From Piscinibacter gummiphilus (GTDB lineage: Bacteria > Pseudomonadota > Gammaproteobacteria > Burkholderiales > Burkholderiaceae_C): DNA of 64,000 nucleotides. Below, in pieces: positions 8,773 to 16,889 of the stretch; the first letter of the stretch is position 1; every line of letters begins with the position of its first letter. Location of the stretch: NCBI RefSeq assembly GCF_002116905.1, contig NZ_CP015118.1, positions 5,022,001 through 5,086,000 on the forward strand, written 5' to 3'. Position numbers and translations under genes: made by a program. The notes under the pieces are model-generated. The model worked only from the letters and a program-made list of their open reading frames with translations, ran no database searches and had not been told where the DNA came from.

Positions 8773-10671
8773 TCACCCGAGCAGCGCGAGCAGGCTGTCC
8801 ACATCCACCGGCTTCGTCAGGTGCCGCTCGAACCCGGCGGCCGCGGTGGCCTGCCGGTCCCGGGCCTGGCCGTAGCCGGTGATGGCGATCAGCCGGGTGG
8901 CCGCGAGTTCCGGCCGGGCCCGCAGCCGCCGCGCGACCTCGAACCCGTCCATGCCCGGCAGGCCGAGGTCCAGCAGCACCACCTGCGGCCGGAACGTGCC
9001 GGCCAGGGCCAGCGCGGACTCGCCGTTGGCCGCCACCTCCACCTCGTGGCCGGACATGCGCAGCAGCATGGCCAGGCTCTCGGACGCGTCCGCGTTGTCG
9101 TCGACGACCATCACGGACTTCGGCGCGGCCGCCTCGCCCGCCGGACCGACCGGCTCGGCGACCGGTTCCCAGGCGGCCAGCGGCAGCGTCACGGTGAACG
9201 TGGCCCCGTGCCCGAGGCCCGGGCTCTCGGCCCACACCGCCCCTCCGTGCAACTCGGCGATGCGCCGCACGAGGGTGAGCCCGATGCCCAGCCCACCCTC
9301 GGAACGGTCGAGCGTGCGTTCGCCCTGCACGAAGGGTTCGAACACCTGCTGCAGCATCGGGGGCGACAGGCCGATGCCGTTGTCGCTCACCCGCAGCACC
9401 GCCTGGCCATCCTCGGATTCGAGCGACACCACGATGCGGCCACCCCGGGGGGTGTACTTCGCGGCGTTGGTGAGCAGGTTCACCACCACCTGGGTCAGCC
9501 GGGTGGTGTCGCCCGACAGCGGCACGGGGTGGTCGGGCAGGTCGAGTTCCAGCACGTGGCCGTAGGACTGCACGACGGGCCGCTGCGAGTCGGCGGCCAT
9601 GCGCACGAGCGTGTTCAGTTCGAGGGCCGCGCTTTCCAGGCGGATCTTGCCGCTGGTGATGCGGCTGACGTCCAGCAGGTCGTCCACCAGCCGCGCCAGG
9701 TGCGTGACCTGCCGCCCGATCACGTCGGCGGCCCACGAGGCGACCGGCGTGCCGCCGGAGCGGTCGAGCACCGCGACGGCGTTGCGGATGGGGGCCAGCG
9801 GGTTGCGCAGCTCGTGGGACAGCATCGCGATGAACTCGCCGATGCGCTTGCCTTCGGACTCCAGCACCTCGACCCGGCGGCGTTCGCTGAGGTCGTGCAC
9901 GATGAGCGTGAAGCCGCGCAGCGCGCCCTCGGCGTCCCGCAGCACCGTGGTGGCGACCCGGGCCCAGAACGGCGTGCCGTCGGCCCGCTGGCGCCAGACC
10001 TCCTGCTGGCTGAAGCCGAGGTTCAGCGCCATCGACAGTTCGGCCCGGGGCCGGCCCGCGGCGCGGTCCTCCGTGGTGAACAGCACCGCGCCTTCCTGGC
10101 CCAGCACCTCGTCGGACGTCCAGCCGAACACCCGCTCGGCCCCGGCGTTCCACGAGCGCACGACCCCGTCGCCGTCGAGCAGGAACATGGCGTGGTCGCG
10201 CACCCCCTCGACCAGCAGGCGCAGGTTCTCCTCGCGCTCGCGCAGCGCCTCCTCGTGGCGGCGGCGCTCGGTCAGGTCGCGGGTGACCTTGGAGAAGCCC
10301 AGCAGCCGGCCCTCCTCGTCCTCGATGGCGGTGATGACGACGTTCGCCCAGATGGCCGTGCCGTCCTTGCACACGCGCCAGCCCTCGTCCTCGTAGCGCG
10401 ACAGCGCGCGGGCGCGTTGGAGTTCCTCCTGGGGCCAGCCCCGGGCGATGGCCTCGGGCTGGTAGAACATCGAGAAGTGGCGGCCGACCGCCTCCTCGGC
10501 GCTGTAACCCTTGATGCGCTGGGCGCCGAGGTTCCAGCTGGTGATGTAGCCATCGGGGTCCAGCATGAAGATGGCGTAGTCGCGCACGGTCTCCACCAGG
10601 CGGCGGAAAGCCTCCTCGTGCCCGCTGGCCGGGAGGGAGACGTCACGTGCATCGGGTCGGTCGATGGCCAT
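8773..10671 (-). CDS. PAS-PAS hybrid sensor histidine kinase
   Basis: A 632-residue cytoplasmic sensor with no membrane segment. Order of parts: PAS domain about residues 20-135 (ETVRDYAIFMLDPDGYITSW), PAS/PAC domain about 150-265, dimerisation/phospho-acceptor domain with MLSHELRNPLAP (His about 286), ATPase domain with the N-box in VVNLLTNAAKYTPRGG and loops DNGIGL and GGLGIGL, and a C-terminal receiver with DDNAD and LLDLGLPGMDG. Such kinases often sense redox or light through PAS cofactors, but no cofactor residue can be assigned here. It is divergent from a single-domain receiver gene 156 bp away, a likely partner. Start ATG 10671 gives the first PAS domain intact. Confidence 0.92.
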   Translation of the reverse strand: MAIDRPDARDVSLPASGHEEAFRRLVETVRDYAIFMLDPDGYITSWNLGAQRIKGYSAEEAVGRHFSMFYQPEAIARGWPQEELQRARALSRYEDEGWRVCKDGTAIWANVVITAIEDEEGRLLGFSKVTRDLTERRRHEEALREREENLRLLVEGVRDHAMFLLDGDGVVRSWNAGAERVFGWTSDEVLGQEGAVLFTTEDRAAGRPRAELSMALNLGFSQQEVWRQRADGTPFWARVATTVLRDAEGALRGFTLIVHDLSERRRVEVLESEGKRIGEFIAMLSHELRNPLAPIRNAVAVLDRSGGTPVASWAADVIGRQVTHLARLVDDLLDVSRITSGKIRLESAALELNTLVRMAADSQRPVVQSYGHVLELDLPDHPVPLSGDTTRLTQVVVNLLTNAAKYTPRGGRIVVSLESEDGQAVLRVSDNGIGLSPPMLQQVFEPFVQGERTLDRSEGGLGIGLTLVRRIAELHGGAVWAESPGLGHGATFTVTLPLAAWEPVAEPVGPAGEAAAPKSVMVVDDNADASESLAMLLRMSGHEVEVAANGESALALAGTFRPQVVLLDLGLPGMDGFEVARRLRARPELAATRLIAITGYGQARDRQATAAAGFERHLTKPVDVDSLLALLG

Positions 10672-10827
10672 GGGGCGGGAAGGCGGGACGGAGCCGGTGG
10701 ATGGGCAACTTTAATCCCTTCCGCCAGGGCGCCGCCCCGGGGTTGACCAGAACCGCGCCCCCACTGGCCTCCACCCCCCTGCCGGGAGATAATCCGGGTA
10801 CCACACGAATCGGTGCAGGGGAGTGCC

Positions 10828-11193
10828 ATGGAGAAGGAAGAGGTGCGGGTGGTGATCGTCGAGGACGACGACGACATCCGGGAACTGTTGACGACGCTCA
10901 TCGAGCTCGACGGCTACCTGGTCCGCTCCGTCCCCGACGGCGAGACCGCGCTCGCGCTTGTCTCCGAGTTCCGTCCGGCCTGCGTGCTGGTCGACCTGAC
11001 CCTCCCCGGCATCGACGGCGCCGAAGTCACCCGCCAGTTGCGCGCCGAGATCGGCACCGAGCTGGTCATCATCGCCGTCACCGGCTCCCCGTCCACCTCC
11101 GAACACGAGCGGCTCGAGCTCGCCGGGGTCGACTTCGTGCTCGCCAAACCCCTGGCCGAGAACGAACTGCGGCGCTTCCTGCCGCCGCTTTGA
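10828..11193 (+). CDS. single-domain response regulator (CheY-like receiver)
   Basis: A 121-residue stand-alone receiver. The acidic pocket EDDDDI, phospho-acceptor in CVLVDLTLPGIDG, threonine in AVTGSP and lysine in LAKPL are all present. The ATG at 10828 is chosen because AGGGGA sits about 6 bp upstream; a GTG at 10813 would lack a site. No output domain, so it acts through protein contact or phosphotransfer. Divergent placement next to the PAS-PAS hybrid kinase suggests they share a pathway (inference). Confidence 0.88.
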   Translation: MEKEEVRVVIVEDDDDIRELLTTLIELDGYLVRSVPDGETALALVSEFRPACVLVDLTLPGIDGAEVTRQLRAEIGTELVIIAVTGSPSTSEHERLELAGVDFVLAKPLAENELRRFLPPL

Positions 11194-11277
11194 ATTTCTT
11201 TACAAACCACGCCCTGATCGATTCACGGCGTCGTCACGCGCCCTGCCTAACGTGCGCCTCTTCACAGAGGAGCACCC

Positions 11278-12747
11278 ATGCATTCCAAGTTGTTGACCGC
11301 CCTGGCGGTCACCGCCCTGATCTCGGCCTGCAATTCGAGCGACGACACCACGACGCCCCCGGCCGCCACCACCCCGAAGAACGTCATCTTCTTCCTCGGC
11401 GACGGCTACGGCATCGTCCCGATGACCGCCACCCGCATCTACGCCGCCGGCGAAGAGGGTGACCTGACGATCGACACCTTCCCCGAGACCGCGTTCGTCA
11501 AGACGTACTCGCTCGACGCCCAGGTGACCGACAGCGCGCCCTCGATGGCGGCCTACATGACGGGCGTGAAGACCCGCAACGAAGTGCTCGGCATGAACGG
11601 CGACACCATCGCCTACTCGCCGGCCAAGGACACCGAGACGGGTGTTTCCTCCTCCGTGGACAAGTGCCCGGCCACCGGCAACGGCGCCGCCTCCACCACG
11701 CTGCTCGAGCTGGCCATCGCCGCCGGCCGCGCCACCGGCGTCGTGACCACCGCCCGCCTGACGCACGCGACCCCCGCCGCCACGTACGCCCACACCTGCC
11801 ACCGCAACGCCGAATACGAGATCGCCCGCCAGGCCGTGCCCGGCGGCGCCGGCTACAACGCGGCCCTCGGCACCGGCGTCGACGTGCTGATGGGCGGCGT
11901 GAGCCAGTACTGGCTGCCGTACAACGCGACGACCAACCCGGCCGGCCGCCCCGACAAGCGCGACCTCGTCGCCGAACTGAAGGCCAAGGGCTACACCTCG
12001 GTCACCGACCTCGACACGCTGAAGGCCGCGCCCACCGCCGCCGGCACGAAGCTGATCGGCCTCTTCGACCAGGCCAAGGCCGAAGGCCACATGTCGTACG
12101 AACTCGACCGCGACGCGACGAAGGAACCGAGCCTCGCCGAGATGACCACGAAGTCGATCGACATCCTGTCCAAGCGTGACAAGGGCTACTTCCTGATGGT
12201 GGAAGGCGGCCGCATCGACCACGCGCTGCACGGCACCAACGCCCGCCGCGCGCTGTCCGACGCGAAGGCCTTCGACGACGCGATCAAGGCCGCCATCGCC
12301 AAGGTCAAGGAAACCGACCCCGAGCTGAAGAACACGCTCATCGTCGTCACCGCCGACCACGACCACACAATGGTGATGAACGGCTACGCCGCCATCACCG
12401 GCAAGACCACGGACGCGAACCCCGGCATCCTGGGCCTGATGCGCGACTACACGGCCCCGGCCACCCCGGCGCTCGACGCCGACGGCAAGCCGTTCACCAC
12501 GCTCGTGTTCGGCAACGGCGAGAACCGCGTCGCCGGCAGCCGCGCGCTGATGACCACGCTGACCGACGCCGCCGTCTACGACAAGAACTACCACCAGGAA
12601 GCCGCGATCCAGATGGGCATCGGTGGCGAGACCCACGGCGGCTCCGACGTCTTCCTCGGCGCGATGGGCCTGGGTGCCGACACCTTCCACGGCACGATCG
12701 ACAACACCGAAGTCTTCTCGCTGGTCCGCAAGGCCGTCGGCCTCTGA
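11278..12747 (+). CDS. PhoA-type alkaline phosphatase, probable lipoprotein (tandem copy 1)
   Basis: Hydrolyses phosphate monoesters outside the cytoplasm. The 489-residue protein has a signal ending in the lipobox ISAC (Cys 18) followed by a Ser/Asp/Thr-rich linker. Active-site motifs of the alkaline phosphatase family are clear: metal-binding FFLGDGYG about residues 38-45, the serine nucleophile in TDSAPSM (Ser about 86), VEGGRIDHALHG and the metal-binding TADHDHT. A GAGGAG ribosome site precedes the ATG. It is followed 26 bp later by a close paralogue, and several stretches are nearly identical at base level, which indicates a recent tandem duplication or gene conversion. No convincing Pho box was found upstream. 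Confidence 0.92.
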   Translation: MHSKLLTALAVTALISACNSSDDTTTPPAATTPKNVIFFLGDGYGIVPMTATRIYAAGEEGDLTIDTFPETAFVKTYSLDAQVTDSAPSMAAYMTGVKTRNEVLGMNGDTIAYSPAKDTETGVSSSVDKCPATGNGAASTTLLELAIAAGRATGVVTTARLTHATPAATYAHTCHRNAEYEIARQAVPGGAGYNAALGTGVDVLMGGVSQYWLPYNATTNPAGRPDKRDLVAELKAKGYTSVTDLDTLKAAPTAAGTKLIGLFDQAKAEGHMSYELDRDATKEPSLAEMTTKSIDILSKRDKGYFLMVEGGRIDHALHGTNARRALSDAKAFDDAIKAAIAKVKETDPELKNTLIVVTADHDHTMVMNGYAAITGKTTDANPGILGLMRDYTAPATPALDADGKPFTTLVFGNGENRVAGSRALMTTLTDAAVYDKNYHQEAAIQMGIGGETHGGSDVFLGAMGLGADTFHGTIDNTEVFSLVRKAVGL

Positions 12748-12773
12748 TCCCCGACGTCACCGGAATCATCCAC

Positions 12774-14210
12774 ATGAACAAGCTCAACACCCTGGCACTC
12801 GCCCTTTCCGTCGCCGCCTTCGCGTCGCCCGCCCTCGCGGCCGGTGAAGCCAAGAACGTGATCTTCTTCCTCGGCGACGGGATGGGCCCGGTCACCACGA
12901 CCGCCACCCGCGTCAAGTACTACGACGTCGTCACCGGCGACAAGGTCGTCATGGGCTCGATGGCGATGGACAAGCTGCCGTACGCCGCGCGCATCAAGAC
13001 CTTCTCGAAGGACGGCCAGACCACCGACAGCGCCCCGTCGATGGCCGCCTACATGACCGGCGTGAAGACCCGCAACGAGACGCTCGGTCTCGACGGCACC
13101 ACCGTCGCGGTGTCGCCGGGCACCGATCCGGTCACCGGCGTCGGCAGCTCGATCGACAAGTGCCCGGCCACCGGCAACGGCTCGGCCTCGGTCACGCTGC
13201 TCGAGCTCGCGATCGCCAAGGGCAAGTCCACCGGCGCCGTCAGCACGGCCCGCCTGACCCACGCCACGCCGGCCGCCACATACGCCCACACCTGCCACCG
13301 CAACGCCGAGTACGAGATCGCCCGCCAGGCCGTGCCCGGTGGCGCCGGCTACAACGCGGCCCTCGGTGCCGGCGTGACGGTGCTGCTCGGCGGTGTCAGC
13401 CAGTACTGGCGTCCGTACGACGCGACGAACCAGCCGAAGGGCCGCCCGGACGGCCGCGACCTCGTCGCCGAACTGCAGGCCAAGGGCTACACCTCGGTCA
13501 CCGACCTCACCACGCTGAACGCCGCGCCCAGCACGGCCACCACGCGCCTGATCGGCCTGTTCGACCAGGCCAAGGCCGAAGGCCACATGTCGTACGACGC
13601 CGACCGCGACCCGACGAAGGAGCCGAGCCTCGCGCAGATGTCCGTGAAGGCGGTCGACATCCTGTCGAAGAACGCCAACGGCTTCTTCCTGATGGTGGAA
13701 GGCGGCCGCATCGACCACGCGCTGCACGGCAACAACGCCTCGCGCGCGCTGAGCGACACGAAGGCCTTCGACGACGCCATCCAGGCCGTGATCGACAAGG
13801 TCAAGACCTTCGACCCCGAACTCACCAACACCCTGATCGTCGTCACCGCCGACCACGACCACGGCATGGCGTTCAACGGGTACGGCAAGCGCGGCACCGA
13901 CATCCTCGGCCCGAACATCAGCTACGCCACCGGCACGGCCAGCAAGGACGCCAACGGCGTCACGTACCCGAACCTCGTGTTCGCGAACGGCTCCAACCGC
14001 CCGGACGTGCGTGCCGACATCGACCCGACGGTGATGGCCGCGAAGGCCTACCTGCAGGAATCGGTGATCCGCAAGGGTGGCGTGGGCAGCGAGACCCACG
14101 GTGGCGGCGACGTCAAGCTGCTGGCCGCCGGCGCCGGCGCGAAGACCTTCAAGGGCACGATCGACAACACGAAGGTCTTCGGCCTCGTGAAGACGGCGGC
14201 GGGGTACTGA
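12774..14210 (+). CDS. PhoA-type alkaline phosphatase, periplasmic (tandem copy 2)
   Basis: A second alkaline phosphatase (478 residues) with a cleavable Sec signal (cleavage after SPALA, about residue 22) instead of the lipobox of the first copy. The same catalytic motifs are present: FFLGDGMG, serine nucleophile in TDSAPSM, VEGGRIDHALHG and TADHDHG. The region around 13280-13370 is almost base-identical to the matching part of copy 1 around 11785-11875, whereas N- and C-termini differ. It is probably co-transcribed with copy 1 and with the small secreted protein whose start lies 1 bp after its stop. The pair would give one anchored and one soluble phosphatase of the same type. Confidence 0.92.
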   Translation: MNKLNTLALALSVAAFASPALAAGEAKNVIFFLGDGMGPVTTTATRVKYYDVVTGDKVVMGSMAMDKLPYAARIKTFSKDGQTTDSAPSMAAYMTGVKTRNETLGLDGTTVAVSPGTDPVTGVGSSIDKCPATGNGSASVTLLELAIAKGKSTGAVSTARLTHATPAATYAHTCHRNAEYEIARQAVPGGAGYNAALGAGVTVLLGGVSQYWRPYDATNQPKGRPDGRDLVAELQAKGYTSVTDLTTLNAAPSTATTRLIGLFDQAKAEGHMSYDADRDPTKEPSLAQMSVKAVDILSKNANGFFLMVEGGRIDHALHGNNASRALSDTKAFDDAIQAVIDKVKTFDPELTNTLIVVTADHDHGMAFNGYGKRGTDILGPNISYATGTASKDANGVTYPNLVFANGSNRPDVRADIDPTVMAAKAYLQESVIRKGGVGSETHGGGDVKLLAAGAGAKTFKGTIDNTKVFGLVKTAAGY

Positions 14211-14211
14211 G

Positions 14212-14919
14212 ATGGTGACATTCCTCCGCGTCACGGCAGCCGCACTGGCCGTGATCGGGGCGTCCGCCGGCGCGAACACGCCGGCGGCGGCGCCGGCCGC
14301 GCCCGCGCCCGACGTCGAAGCCATCGTCAGCTACGAGACCCGGCACGTGATGTCCTCGGGCATCACCCGCGTCGACACCTGGCAGGAACGCCTGGTGCGC
14401 CGCGGCGACCAGGTCTGGACCGAACGCATCCTGCCGGCCGCCGTCCAGGACCATGACGACGACCACGACAAGAAGCCCGAGCACATCGGCCACAAGCACT
14501 TCAACGGCGACACCGCCGCCCGCTGGCTTCGCCTGCAGGCCGACGGCAAGGTCGACGTCAAGTACGTGGACCGCGAACACAAGGCGGTGGTCGCCATCCC
14601 GCGCGCCGAGTACGGCACCGTCGGCTTCGACGGCAGCTGGGCCGGTGCCGCGAACATCGTTCCGGCCGTGCTGGCGAAGTCGATGAAGGCCGGCGCCTCG
14701 TCCGGTGAGGCCCAGTGGCGCACCGACCGGCGCGATGGCTGGTCGCATCGCGTGCTGTGGTCGGAGTCGCGGCAGATCGCGATGAAGGTGGAGTCGGTGA
14801 AGGACGATGGCACCGTGCGCCGTCTGGTGACCGTGCAGCTGAAGCCCGTGGCGGCGAAGGCGCCGTGGGATCTGCTCGCGGGCTACGCGCAAAAGCGCTA
14901 CGACGACTTCATGGATTGA
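14212..14919 (+). CDS. secreted protein of unknown function with His/Asp-rich segment
   Basis: A 235-residue protein with an N-terminal signal peptide (cleavage about residue 20) and an Ala/Pro-rich linker. A striking acidic/His patch, HDDDHDKKPEHIGHKH, lies near residue 82 and looks able to bind metal. The remainder (WTERILPA, RWLRLQADGKVDVKYVDR, LLAGYAQKRYDDFMD) matches no family I recognise. Its ATG is 1 bp after the stop of the second alkaline phosphatase, so the two are translationally coupled. A role in metal supply or stability of the phosphatases, which need zinc and magnesium, is a guess from context only. Confidence 0.75.
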   Translation: MVTFLRVTAAALAVIGASAGANTPAAAPAAPAPDVEAIVSYETRHVMSSGITRVDTWQERLVRRGDQVWTERILPAAVQDHDDDHDKKPEHIGHKHFNGDTAARWLRLQADGKVDVKYVDREHKAVVAIPRAEYGTVGFDGSWAGAANIVPAVLAKSMKAGASSGEAQWRTDRRDGWSHRVLWSESRQIAMKVESVKDDGTVRRLVTVQLKPVAAKAPWDLLAGYAQKRYDDFMD

Positions 14920-14938
14920 ATGGAGCCCCCCAGTCGGC

Positions 14939-14986
14939 TGGCGCCTCCTGCCCCCAGGGGGCGCCACGGGTCGGCCGGGAAACCCG
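14939..14986. repeat. intergenic palindromic repeats (REP-like)
   Basis: In the 201-bp gap after the phosphatase operon there is a dyad TGGCGCC (14939-14945) / GGCGCCA (14960-14966), with a smaller CCTG/CAGG dyad nested inside, followed by CGGGT (14967-14971) / ACCCG (14982-14986). There is no T-run, so it is not a plain terminator. Similar C-rich palindromes are dispersed after operons in many Burkholderiales. The rest of the gap up to 15120 holds no gene or clear site. Confidence 0.45.
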
Positions 14987-15120
14987 TCCTCGCGTGTGGC
15001 TTGAAGGGCGGCTTCGCTTCGCTCGCCTGAGGCGTCCTCCTACAACGGATTGCGCCACCGTTCCGTCGACGGTGGTGGGGCCGGCTCCTACGATGGCGTC
15101 TCTTTCCCAAGGGACAGCCC

Positions 15121-16260
15121 GTGAAAGCCCACGCCTGCGAACGTTGCGGTCAACGCATCTTCTTCGAGAACACCCGCTGCGAGAACTGCGGCGCCGTGCT
15201 CGGCTTCGACGCCGACGCGCTGTGCATGCGCGCGTTCGAGGTGGATGCCGAGGGCGCCTGGACGTCGGTCGCCGCGTCCGGTGACGTGCCGCCGCTGCGC
15301 CCCTGCGCGCACTACACGACCGGGAACGTGTGCAACTGGCTGGTGGCCGCGGACGACCCGAATCCGCTGTGCCGCTCGTGCCGCACCACCCGCGTGCTGC
15401 CCGACCTGGGCAAGCCCGGGAACCTGGTGTACTGGGCCGCCATCGAGACCGCCAAGCGCCGCATGGTCTACAGCCTGTTCGCCCTCGGCCTGCCGCTGCC
15501 GGGCAAGGGGGAGGACCCGGACCACGGCGTCGCCTTCGAATTCCTCGAGCAGCTGGAGCCCACCTTCAAGGTGCTGACCGGCCACGACGACGGGGTCATC
15601 ACGCTCAACATCGCCGAGGCCGACGACGCGCAGCGCGAACACCTGCGCCACCACCTGCATGAGCCCGCGCGCACGCTGCTCGGCCACTTCCGCCACGAGA
15701 TCGGCCACTACTACTGGGACCGCCTCGTGCGCGGCACGGCGTGGGAGGAGCCCTTCCGCCAGCTGTTCGGCGACGAACGCCAGGACTACACCGCCGCGCT
15801 GCAGGCGCACTACCAGTCGCCGCGGGCGGACTGGATGTCGGGCTTCGTCAGCGTGTACGCGAGCTCCCACCCGTGGGAGGACTGGGCCGAATGCTGGGCC
15901 CACTACCTGCACATGCTGGACGGCCTGGAGACCGCCGAGGCCTGGGGCCTCGAGTTGCGCAACGCCGTGCCGGGCATGCCGCCCGTGAAGGCCCGCGCGC
16001 TGACCCCGGGCTCGAAGCACCTCGAACGCAACCTCGTGCAGAACTGGCTGCCGGTCTCGCAGTTCGTCAACGCGATGGCGCGCAGCCTCGGTGCGCGCGA
16101 CAGCTACCCCTTCGTCGTTCCCACCCCGGTGATCGACAAGCTCTCGTTCATCCACGACGTCATCCGCGCCGCCGTGCGCGGCGACGTGCCGATGAACTTC
16201 ACCCCGGCGGTCCCCGCCGCCGTCCCCGAACCTTCCTCCACGGAGCCCAGCCCAGCATGA
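15121..16260 (+). CDS. putative zinc-dependent metallopeptidase with N-terminal zinc ribbon
   Basis: A 379-residue cytoplasmic protein. The N-terminus is a zinc ribbon with two CxxC pairs (HACERCGQ and RCENCGAV, residues about 6-22), followed by another cysteine pair in NPLCRSCRTT. The centre has the gluzincin-type active-site motif HEIGHYYWD (about residue 196), with downstream acidic segment DWAECWAHYLH as likely third ligand region. This matches the putative zinc-binding metallopeptidase (Peptidase_Mx) family; substrates are unknown. The start is GTG at 15121, where the zinc ribbon begins. Its stop overlaps the ATG of the next gene, a response regulator, indicating coupled translation. Confidence 0.85.
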   Translation: MKAHACERCGQRIFFENTRCENCGAVLGFDADALCMRAFEVDAEGAWTSVAASGDVPPLRPCAHYTTGNVCNWLVAADDPNPLCRSCRTTRVLPDLGKPGNLVYWAAIETAKRRMVYSLFALGLPLPGKGEDPDHGVAFEFLEQLEPTFKVLTGHDDGVITLNIAEADDAQREHLRHHLHEPARTLLGHFRHEIGHYYWDRLVRGTAWEEPFRQLFGDERQDYTAALQAHYQSPRADWMSGFVSVYASSHPWEDWAECWAHYLHMLDGLETAEAWGLELRNAVPGMPPVKARALTPGSKHLERNLVQNWLPVSQFVNAMARSLGARDSYPFVVPTPVIDKLSFIHDVIRAAVRGDVPMNFTPAVPAAVPEPSSTEPSPA

Positions 16261-16889
16261 TCCGCATCGCCATCGTCGACGACCACGCCCTCGTCCGCGC
16301 GGGCCTTCGCAAGTACCTCGCCGAACAGGTCGACTTCAAGGTCGTGGCCGAAGCCGCCAACGGCAGCGAGGCGCTCGACATCGTCCGCGGCGGCGAAGTC
16401 GACGTGCTCGTGCTCGACCTGTCCATGCCCGGCCAGAGCGGCGTCGACGCGCTCGCCGCGATCCGCGCCCGCGCGCCCGAACTGCCCGTGCTCATCCTCA
16501 GCGGCTTCCCCGAGGCCCACTACGCCGCGACCCTGCTCAAGCAGGGCGCGAGCGGCTACCTCAACAAGGAGTGCGAGCCGGAGGAGATCGTCTCGGCCAT
16601 CCACACGCTGGCCCGCGGCCGCCGCTACATCACGCCGCGCGTGGCCGAGCTCATCGCCGACCAGCTCGGCGACAAGTCCAACCTCGCGCTGCACGAGACC
16701 CTCTCGGAACGCGAGTTCCAGGTCTTCCTGCGGCTCGCCAAGGGCGAGACCGTGGGCGCCATCAGCGACAGCCTGTGCCTGAGCGTGAAGACCGTGAGCA
16801 CCTACCGGACACGGGTGATGGAAAAGATGAAGCTCGAGTCCAACAGCGACCTCACCTACTACGCGCTCAAGAGCGGCCTGATCCAGTGA
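16257..16889 (+). CDS. LuxR/NarL-type response regulator
   Basis: A 210-residue regulator with an N-terminal receiver (VDDHAL, phospho-acceptor in VLVLDLSMPGQSG, SGYLNKE at the lysine position) and a C-terminal LuxR-type helix-turn-helix (LSEREFQVFLRLAKGETVGA, then LSVKTVSTYRTRVMEKM). The ATG overlaps the peptidase stop by 4 bp (ATGA), and its own stop overlaps the ATG of the acyl-CoA dehydrogenase gene (TGATG). So it sits in a tightly coupled three-gene string. No histidine kinase is adjacent. Similar to GacA/UvrY-type regulators in layout, but the target genes cannot be told from the sequence. Confidence 0.9.
   Translation: MIRIAIVDDHALVRAGLRKYLAEQVDFKVVAEAANGSEALDIVRGGEVDVLVLDLSMPGQSGVDALAAIRARAPELPVLILSGFPEAHYAATLLKQGASGYLNKECEPEEIVSAIHTLARGRRYITPRVAELIADQLGDKSNLALHETLSEREFQVFLRLAKGETVGAISDSLCLSVKTVSTYRTRVMEKMKLESNSDLTYYALKSGLIQ

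Noticed and set aside
11194..11277. Pho box before the alkaline phosphatase genes
   Set aside because: No paired CTGTCAT-like repeats with 4-bp spacing were found.
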